Shown piece by piece: positions 56,627 through 64,000 of a stretch of DNA of 64,000 bases. The translations under genes and the position numbers were made by a program. Below the pieces are notes generated by a model that made no database searches, was not told the DNA's origin, and saw nothing but the letters and a program-made list of their open reading frames with translations. Numbering within the stretch: the stretch's first letter is position 1; the number at the start of each line of letters is the position of its first letter. The stretch comes from Paralvinella palmiformis (lineage: Eukaryota; Annelida; Polychaeta; Terebellida; Alvinellidae). Where the stretch lies: positions 272,501 through 336,500 of the forward strand of contig JAODUP010000161.1 in the NCBI GenBank assembly GCA_025642065.1, given 5' to 3'.

Positions 56627-59226
56627 CTATGCGTGTAAATTAATGTATATTTTATCCTGAGCTTCAGTACTGAAAATCTATATTCATACCCTTACTAGCA
56701 ACTCCATCATTTCGAGGACTACAGTGATCACGCATAAAATAATCCGTAGAATTGCTCCAAAACTATGCCCTAAAGACATCAAACTAAATCAGATGTTGTT
56801 CAGATCAGAAATAACTGAGTATGTTTACTGGTTTCCTATTTATTATTTGGAACTACTTTAACTTCAGTGTAAAATATTAGAAAACACGTCACATAATTTG
56901 GCGCTTCTTTATTATTCCATACACAATTGTTATTTGTTTTAATTGTAACATGTCTTCAGCATTATCTATGAAAGGTGTTTCAGTCCTTATCTATTTTGTT
57001 GTTTAAACACATTTATTATTCATATAAGTAAATCGCGGAGACATTTTTGTTCATATTTGGCTGAGGATGATAGCTGCATAATTTTCGTATATATATTTAA
57101 TTAATTGCAATATTCCCATTATTTAGCTATGGCCCAGTTAAGATGTGCATAACTTCTGGCAAAAGGGTAATTATTGATTTTTTACTGCACAAATTCTATC
57201 TTATAGGTTAATGTTCAAACCTAAAAAGAATTAGATTGTAAATATTGCCAAATTGCGGGACCCTGATGTAAAATTGAATTAAAAACAAGAGCGCATCAAC
57301 ACAATGGGGAACTCTGTGGAAAGCTATTCCCCGGGTGGCAGCACCTGAGACCCGGTCCAAATGCTTCACTTCAGGTCAAGCCTGGGCAAAGCAAAAAGAG
57401 TGTCTTATGCGTGAATACCTTTGACCAAATTACTTATTAGAATGCCTTCCAATCAGAGTTCTGTGCCTGTATTTTATAATACTTTAAACAAATTACAATT
57501 CCCCCACGGAGACCCAAAGAGATACAGTGCATGGGTGAATGCTATACGACGTGTTTAGCCGAAGGGCAAAGACCCCAGCAAGAGCAGTTTTGACTGTGAC
57601 ACTGACAGTATGAGCATTTTGTCGCAACAGACTACCTTATAGAAACCGCACACGGTGAGTTTTTGGTTTTGTAACGCCATATCAATGCCCTATAATCCAA
57701 ATTATGGTGTATTACTAGATAATAAAATCCTGCAATGATGCAATAAATCATTTTTCTAGCATCAAACCTGAACTATTTCTGATAAAATGCATACATATTG
57801 TAGGCCTATTCGTGGCTATTGCTATATCCGATATTGTATCTGCTGAACTTATGACTTAGACAACGACACTTTGTTGATTTTAGCGTATTGGAAAATATAA
57901 ATAATTTGATTTCTCAGGATGATTATCATTTTTCAGGAATGAATGAAGCCTCTACAGAAACGCTTGGAGTCAGATACCATTTCAACACAGTTTATTTGGA
58001 ATTAAAAACCGTCAAATACAGACATGGCTAGAGTACAGAGAGCAGCGAAAAGGTGTAGAATAACTCTAGAAAAGTCTGTAACATAGTTGGTTAGAGATAC
58101 AGAGGTGGGGGCCACTGAGGAGGTAATACCACTGAATATACCACTCAAGAGCAAGAAGTTAAAACAGTGACTATGAGATCTCAGACATATCAGAGTGGTG
58201 TGACAAAGACGAGCGAGACTGGGAGTGATTCCATAAAAATACCCTTGATTTCCCATAGAATGTTTATAAGGGATAATGATACCATCCACTAATGATACAG
58301 GCTTGGGAGACATATGAGACGTTACTGTTTGTTCTGAGTACACTAGGAGCTGAAGTTCATGTGCTGAATTATATGTATGGAACCATATCCCACACAGAAG
58401 TTGTTGATCAGTTCTCATGAAACTAAGACAATACACACGATAGTTTTGAATTATCGAGGCTCTTTAACATATCCGAGCCAGATGTATACAACAGTTTTGT
58501 ACATGGAACCGCTTCATGTCATTGCAGTGGATAGAGGTATTTCTATGGCCTGACTGTGATCTGGTACATTTCTTTTCACCAGATGGATTCAAAGCCAAAT
58601 TCGCTACAACAAGACTAATTGCTGATGGTACTGAATGCCTGATCAAGAAACCATCATCCCTCTTCATGCATCATACACAAGTTTTTTAATGAATTTGTAA
58701 TACTGGGTGATGGTGTATATGCTATATATTGTTAAATAAATAATTTGAATATAAAACCAAATTTGTTATAGATTGTTAGTTTGTTGAATGAGAACACTAT
58801 TTAACTACCATACTCTAACTTATGGTGAAAAACTTGGTGAGCCAAAAAATGGTGTTTCCATTACCATACATACTATTTCCCATTCACACAAAAAATACAT
58901 ATTCACATGAACAACTTTATCCAGCTTTTTATTCATACATATTTAATTATAACAAACTATCCATCTCTTTTTTTTATTACATCTGTGCTCTAATATTCTA
59001 CTTATCAAGTTAAACAGGATCATTCCTATTTTGGACCTATTGGTATGCTAGACAGATAAGGTCTGATTTATTAAATACCGAGGATTATATACCATCTTAT
59101 TTGTTATGGAGTGATTAATAATGGAGAATTATTTTCAAACGTGTACACACTATTTTGAAACATATTTGTTCTAATTAATGTAATTACTATACTGTTTAAT
59201 ATATTTATTTATTTATTTTTCACTAG
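56513..59226 (+). other. Inferred 2.7-kb intron of GT61 gene B
   Basis: Bounded by GTGAGA and TTTTTCACTAG. Contains (AT)n(GT)n at 56,557-56,626 and a THAP/DDE transposon relic at 57,500-58,690. The rest shows nothing recognisable. Confidence 0.65.
57500..58690 (+). pseudogene. Second ISL2EU-type THAP/DDE transposase relic
   Basis: A THAP-finger piece reads PHGDPKRYSAWVNAIRRV at 57,501-57,557, in an exon that runs to a GTGAGT donor at 57,655. About 850 bases on, the DDE_Tnp_4 domain appears: RFMSLQWIEVFLWPDCDLV, FFSPDGFKAKFATTR and LIADGTECLIKKPSS (58,510-58,655), with the first catalytic Asp kept. Sequence then stops at 58,690, so the second Asp and the Glu are lost. It is only distantly similar to the 41-43 kb copy, hence a separate subfamily. 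It lies inside the GT61-B intron. Confidence 0.75.
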
Positions 59227-60507
59227 GTCGATGAAATGCGGAATCAGATAATAAAAGACATACCATTATCTAAAAGTCAGTCTATCCGATGTGAACCATC
59301 AAAGGTTCAAGTAGCTGATGCATATTCTTCGGACTATTTTAAAATAATTCAACGATTTCGCGAAATCAGGACTGTTTTCTTTGAAGATTCCATGGAAAAT
59401 ATTTCTCATTACATGATACCTAAATACTACGACTACATGTCAAATGACTGTCAAATGCTAGAGAATAGGTCACTTGGAGGAGGATATATCGGTAGAAAGG
59501 TCTACGGATCCGAGTGTCGGAAATTCTTCAATGAAACATGGTCTGGTCATAAATTACCAGATGTCGCTCTATCAATAGGCCTTCCCAGATATACAGGAGA
59601 AGGGAAGGATGAAAAGCGAATCCTTTCCTTTATTCATATCATACCACAAGCAGTGTCATTTCAGAACGGTGATGTTTTTTATGGTAGCCTGAAAATTAGC
59701 CCTCAAAAATGTAAAAGAAATTTGTCGAAATTTTGTCCAAAGTTGCCCACAAAAATGCGGACATACGAAGAGGTATTCACAATATCACAATTCTGGGGAT
59801 TCGGATTTTATCATGGAACATTAGAAAATCTGCCTAGAATTGCGCCATATCTCTCTTTTCTACAGAAAAATCGCCACATACGGATACATGTAGCAACAAG
59901 GATGAAATATTTAAATTTGTTGGGTATTCATCATTCTAGGTTGATAACTGAACCAGTGATTAAAGCAAATATTTTATATATGCCACCCGGTGGAACATGT
60001 GGCAATTCTCCTTTCTTTCCTACTCAGATACTTGCCAGTGCAATTGCTAAACAGAAAACCCACACTATGTCGTACAAAAGAGATGTCATTGTTCTCATAA
60101 AGCGAAGCAAAAAGCGATGGTTCAAGAACCATAGGTATATCCTAAGGATGTTAAAAACACATGCTTCTAACCTGAACTTAAAAGCAGAAGTATTTCAAGA
60201 TAATCCATTGCCACATCTTAATAAAACAATGGAAATGTTTTACAGAGCTCTGATAGTTATAGCTCCGCATGGTGCTGGTGAAGCGAATCTTATATTTAGT
60301 CAGCCAGGTACGTTACTTATAGAAGGATTGTGTTACAATTTCCATAAAAAGAGTAATTTATGCTACAGAAACATCGCTCAATCATTGGGACACAAATATT
60401 ACGGCTTGATATATCCTCACCAGTGCATGGAAATAACAGCGAATCAAATAGAAATACCAGTATTGGAATTCTTAAGACATTTATTTCAATACACCCCTCC
60501 TTCTTAA
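59227..60507 (+). CDS. GT61 (DUF563) glycosyltransferase B, exon 2: catalytic domain
   Basis: Intact 427-codon exon from acceptor TTTTTCACTAG; VDEM opens in frame with exon 1. Order of motifs: REIRTVFFEDSMENISHYMI, DYMSNDCQMLE, SLGGGYIGRKV, FWGFGFYHGTLENLPRI (His and Glu of the DUF563 core), LLGIHHSRLITEPVIKANIL, PPGGTCGNSPFFPTQIL, DVIVLIKRSKKRWF, and the C-terminal sugar-nucleotide motif APHGAGEANLIFSQPGTLLI followed by EGLCY. GT61 enzymes (EOGT, POMGNT2, plant xylosyl- and arabinosyltransferases) transfer sugars in the ER or Golgi; the substrate here cannot be told from sequence. Clearly homologous to 20,346-21,628 along its length. N-x-S/T sites are present (for example NISHY, NETWS). Confidence 0.9.
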   Translation, partial: VDEMRNQIIKDIPLSKSQSIRCEPSKVQVADAYSSDYFKIIQRFREIRTVFFEDSMENISHYMIPKYYDYMSNDCQMLENRSLGGGYIGRKVYGSECRKFFNETWSGHKLPDVALSIGLPRYTGEGKDEKRILSFIHIIPQAVSFQNGDVFYGSLKISPQKCKRNLSKFCPKLPTKMRTYEEVFTISQFWGFGFYHGTLENLPRIAPYLSFLQKNRHIRIHVATRMKYLNLLGIHHSRLITEPVIKANILYMPPGGTCGNSPFFPTQILASAIAKQKTHTMSYKRDVIVLIKRSKKRWFKNHRYILRMLKTHASNLNLKAEVFQDNPLPHLNKTMEMFYRALIVIAPHGAGEANLIFSQPGTLLIEGLCYNFHKKSNLCYRNIAQSLGHKYYGLIYPHQCMEITANQIEIPVLEFLRHLFQYTPPS

Positions 60508-61100
60508 ACTCGTCACGAAAGTTACACAAGCACAGTAACTATTATTGAAATTATGAAAACTTTAGGTATTTCAGGTTTACTCAGGTTAATATTCTGTTAA
60601 GATGACTGTATGTATAGTTTTAATTATAATTAGATTTATGGAGGTAGATCTCTCAAAGCATGCTTAGAGAAGCTTGTATTCGAACATAAATCTCAGGTCA
60701 GTGAAAGGCCTAAATTGTGCCGATTTGTCGTTAAAAAACATTCAGCCTTCTATTCAATAGCAATTTCTCTACCGCAGGATTTGCATGCTTGTCATAACGC
60801 TCCCATCACCGATCTTACTGCTGTGTTTTTGCCAGATACTAGGAATTTGATTCGTGTGTCCAAGAAGCGATATTTAGATTTAAATGTATAGAGGTAGTAA
60901 CATCAAAGAAGCGCGTCATTGATTCGGTATTGTTTAAACTTTGTTATCATTTTCAAACATGACCTAATGTCTCCTATTCTAACTATTGCAGTAATAAAGT
61001 TCTTACATGTTATTTATGACAAGCAGTTGTTGATGGTCTGCGCCAGTGCCTCTACATATGTATCCCCCCCCCCCCCACACACACATACGTAAAGTATTGG
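60508..61100. other. Region downstream of GT61 gene B
   Basis: 60,605-60,660 resembles the terminal block of repeat R1 (TTTATGGAGGTAGATCTC against TTTGTGGAGGTAGGTTTC at 4,422). A second TAGAGGTAG word lies at 60,888. A run of C followed by (AC)n lies at 61,062-61,085. No gene recognised. Confidence 0.4.
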
Positions 61101-61345
61101 CCCTCGAAAAGGCAGGTTTGAAGCTTAACGCTTCCATGTGCCATTTAGAGGCGTTAACTTATTGGGATTAGTTATTTCAAAGCATTGAGTATCAGTAAAC
61201 GCGGAGAAGGTTACCATCAGCCAAGAGCTAGAGACTCCGACATCGGTCAGGGGAGTGTGCTAATTTTTAGGATTTGCTAATTATTATAAACAGCGCATCC
61301 CGGGATATGCGCACATAGTGGAACCACGGTTCGCTCGGTTTAACT
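61101..61345 (+). pseudogene. Ty3/gypsy-like pol relic (RT to RNase H junction)
   Basis: Broken frames read LEKAGLKLNASMCHLEA, then NLLGLVISKH, then ETPTSVRGVC, then FLGFANYYKQRIPGYAHIVE. This is the order of the RT C-terminus and connection region of Ty3/gypsy elements, where the LGH, PTS-VR-FLGL-NYYR-FIP and A-PL words are diagnostic. Homology ends at about 61,345. It is short, damaged and non-functional. Confidence 0.75.
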
Positions 61346-61930
61346 GGTCCTGTTGTAAAGTCATGGCCGGTTGTCGAATTAATTTATGTTATGAAGCAAT
61401 AGTGATCGCCTCTACGTGCCGCTTAACGGTTTGTGGCCGACCAATTGTGAGGTCAAATGGGTGTGAAACCATAGCTCTCCGATTTATTGATGTGCGAAAG
61501 AAGTTGGTGGTTACCCGTTCGGTGCCGCTTGGGGATTTGTGGCCGGCCGGTTGTTGGGATCGCACGAGTGTAGATATCGTAGCCGCGGGGTTTGGTTTCT
61601 ACTGTATTAATGTTTTCGTGGTGTGGGTTGAATGTGTGAAAGCTTTGTTAGTGAATATTTGGAATAGTACAGCCAAGTCAGCGCGGATTGGATCAAGGGA
61701 CATGCGATTCTCCACCTGACAATACGCTGATTGTGCTGGGGGGAGAATTCCCCTTTATATACCTGTTTGAATGTGTGGGATGAGTTTTAGTGGGGGATAT
61801 AGTTTTGTACAGTTTTCAGTAGAGGAATAAAGTAGATTCGAGACCACATCAGTTCGGAGTTGTGAAAGAGAGAACCTAGCTAAGGCCGAGAACAAAATCC
61901 AAATTTATTGACAAACTCCCGCTATTCCAG
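61346..61930 (+). other. GC-richer segment, possible LTR of the gypsy relic
   Basis: It is continuous with the pol relic but not coding for a recognisable domain. It contains a TTTATATA-like box at about 61,753 preceded by a purine run (GGGGGGAGA) and followed by AATAAA at 61,826-61,831, an arrangement that suits LTR promoter and poly(A) signals. No second LTR copy is present in the window to define ends. A 133-codon open frame at 61,318-61,719 has no recognised family. Confidence 0.35.
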
Positions 61931-62239
61931 TTACCAACGATACGGAACACATGACATACTCAGATGGATGTCAATAACTCACGAGTTAGTCTGAAACGAT
62001 CCTTCAAAACAAAGTGCTTGGATAGTTACGCTGCGGTTGTTAACTGCAACAACCTATAATTACGGGGACTGCTACATAGCATCATAACTTCATATGCGTC
62101 ATGTTTCTTTGTCCAAAACCCTCACTTGTCTTTGAATTTTCTTCTCGTGCACCGTGATGGATGGTGATTTTTGGCCGCGTGCAAAAGTCATATTTGTTTT
62201 TTCACTCTTTCATCTTACATATATTTTTATATATTCTAT

Positions 62240-63200
62240 TATGTTTATGGGGCAGCAGGAAGACAACATTTCCAGGTTATGCTGGGGAAATTTTTAAAAT
62301 GTGTATGGTATTACATAAAGGACCGAACACAGTTCATATAGTTCAAAGACATAAACTTTATCCAACGTGAATTCACTTTTGGAGTCCCACAAGGAAGTGT
62401 GCTCGATCTCCTTCTATTTATTATTTACACCAACGATTTACCGAATGCATTATTGTATTCAAAATGCATACTATTTGCAAATAATCTACAAACATTATGT
62501 GAATATATTTCTTTGTCGAACTCGCTTAAAGCCAATAAGCTAGCCTTAAATGCACTTAAAATGATTTTGAATTATATGTGCCTAAAGACACGTCACTGGG
62601 TAATCATATCATCTCAATCCATCTAGGTTATTAAATCATCCCATGCGTAGATCATGCTCAATTTCTCGGTATATATATCCATGAGCTACTGGAATGGGAC
62701 TATCACATTGATCATATTACCAAGAAACTTGCTAGTGCAATAACCTACCTGATCATTGAACACCTGAAATCCTTGTATTTTAGTTTTGTTCACTCTTATT
62801 TGTCGTATGGAATAATGATCTGGAGCTCTGCGAATTAGATTAAGCTACATGAACCGGAAAAAAATACAGAAAATGATCATCCGTAATGTGTGCATGGCAT
62901 AGCAATTCATAACTTAAATGATATATTCGGCATACAGATAAGCAGCTGTATGTTTTTGTATACTAAGGGCTTGCTTGCTGAATCTCTAAAAACAACATTT
63001 TCAGCAAATTCGAGTATTCATTCCCATAATACTCGACATTATCACGACCATCACGTTGTTAAAAATCTAACTTGCTTTATTATCAGAACATTGATTCACT
63101 GCGCGCCGAAAGTTTTGCTTGATATTCATAATAATATATGAACTGTAACGTCTCTTGGTCAGTTCATTAATTTTGCTCTATTCATTTTCACACGGTCCCA
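62240..63200 (+). mobile_element. Non-LTR retrotransposon RT relic
   Basis: Reads YIKDRTQFI, then FTFGVPQGSVLDLLLFIIYT, then a LFANN in place of the YADD box, LKANKLALNALK, HSYLSYGIMIWS at about 62,793, and the C-terminal ANSSIHSHNTRHYHDHHVV and LIHCAPKVL at 63,000-63,120. The order fits a Jockey/CR1-type element. The catalytic DD is changed to NN. Both ends are truncated. It belongs to a different family from the other elements in the window. Confidence 0.82.
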
Positions 63201-63807
63201 TCGCAATATTTTCTACTCCGCGCATATCGAGCAGAATTTCATCGGTTCTGGTAATATCAGTTATGAATTATTCAAAGTTAGATACGGATGAATGGCATAG
63301 TTGGAAATAAAAAACTATCTATCTAATAAATTATTTTCCGTTTGCTAATGCTACCTAAATATATTAATGCAATTTTAATAAGCACTATGCTATTTCCACC
63401 GACATTATGCACTTATTTTGTAGGAAATGTTATATTCCAAAGCATACAGTAACCTGGACTATAGCAGTCAATACATGGCAGGGCAATTAGCATAACACTC
63501 CATCTACCGGTCCTTTTAAGACGTCAGTGTGATAGAATTGTCATACCTGTTTTAGCAACATGACAACAAGTACTATGTTATAAATGAACCATCTATCACC
63601 ACTTATCACCACCTATCACCAGACTAAAGTACTTTTGAATTTTAAAGCGGTACTTTCTAAATCTTGGTCAATACTTGGTGTTCTATTACTTTGACACTAC
63701 GTGAACTTAATTTCGCATCTCAATTTCTATTGTGAATAGAACTATTAGAATAATGTTATTTGGGCATTATATTTAACAATTACGGCCTGGAATCCATATT
63801 AATGATA
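63201..63807. other. Unannotated stretch
   Basis: A direct repeat ATCACCACCTATCACC-type word occurs at 63,590-63,620. No gene recognised. Confidence 0.4.
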
Positions 63808-63840
63808 ATTACTATGTTTTCAATTGATGATAGATAGATA

Positions 63841-63902
<62 letters not shown>

Positions 63903-63938
63903 CTATCTAGTATCTGCATAAATTTAAAACATAGTAAT
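63808..63938. repeat. Inverted repeat around an (AT)n microsatellite
   Basis: ATTACTATGTTTT at 63,808-63,820 and its exact reverse complement at 63,926-63,938 flank (AT)n (63,841-63,901). Further partial pairing (AGATAGATAGTA with TACTATCT) lies next to the microsatellite. It could form a long hairpin. Confidence 0.8.
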
Positions 63939-64000
63939 TTTGTTTGATGATACTCGAAACGAAAAAAGGAAATACTCTTTACTTTTCTTATTTTGTCAGA

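Noticed and set aside
58002..58436. Minus-strand frame of 144 codons
   Set aside because: It is antisense to the THAP/DDE relic region and has no recognisable domain; treated as chance, though a weak coding role cannot be excluded.
61318..61719. 133-codon frame considered as a gene
   Set aside because: Begins inside the gypsy relic and runs through a GC-richer non-coding segment; no domain recognised.

Overview
This is animal genomic DNA, almost certainly from a marine invertebrate and most plausibly a lophotrochozoan such as a mollusc. The sequence is AT-rich and has spliced genes with canonical GT-AG introns. It has many (AT)n, (AC)n and (ATT)n microsatellites. It carries many transposable elements of the types that dominate such genomes: Jockey-like, L2/CR1-like and RTE-like non-LTR retrotransposons, Ty3/gypsy, piggyBac, Tigger, and THAP/YqaJ-bearing ISL2EU elements. 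The species call is inference, since no single-copy marker is present.

Only three probable host genes are visible. Two are paralogous GT61/DUF563 glycosyltransferase genes on the + strand: A, exons 14,874-15,119 and 20,346-21,628, and B, exons 56,357-56,512 and 59,227-60,507. Each has a short exon for an N-terminal membrane anchor, one phase-0 intron, and one long exon for the lumenal catalytic domain. Copy A has a frameshift near 21,315 and may be a pseudogene; copy B is intact. The third is an intact single-exon gene (34,815-35,996) for a type II membrane protein with SGNH-hydrolase GDS and DxxH motifs. All three look like secretory-pathway enzymes acting on glycans.

Layout: 0-2.5 kb Jockey-like copy 1; 2.5-7.7 kb a dispersed repeat (called R1 here), SINE fragments and microsatellites; 7.9-10.9 kb Jockey-like copy 2 (minus); 11.5-14.1 kb an unidentified ORF, an L2 fragment and an RTE-type endonuclease relic; 14.9-21.6 kb GT61-A, whose intron holds an L2-like relic and AATTCC-rich DNA; 22-26.9 kb R1, SINE and a full-length L2-like element; 28.9-31.6 kb Tigger and piggyBac relics; 32.6-34.3 kb L2 fragments; 34.8-36 kb the esterase-like gene; 36.9-40.2 kb a second full-length L2-like copy; 41.4-45.1 kb an ISL2EU-type transposon with a THAP/DDE transposase facing a three-exon SAP-SWIM-YqaJ exonuclease gene; 45.9-46.5 kb L2 and SINE scraps; 46.9-47.9 kb a broken gene joining an L1-ORF1-like region to a NADAR domain; 48.2-51.6 kb Jockey-like copy 3 interrupted by a long-TIR MITE; 54.7-55.5 kb an L2-like 3' fragment; 56.4-60.5 kb GT61-B with a second THAP/DDE relic in its intron; 61.1-63.2 kb gypsy and non-LTR relics; 63.8-63.9 kb an inverted repeat around an (AT)n tract.

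The most interesting loci are the ORF1-NADAR fusion and the two-gene THAP-transposase/YqaJ element. All calls come from reading translations and motifs by eye; no database search was run.
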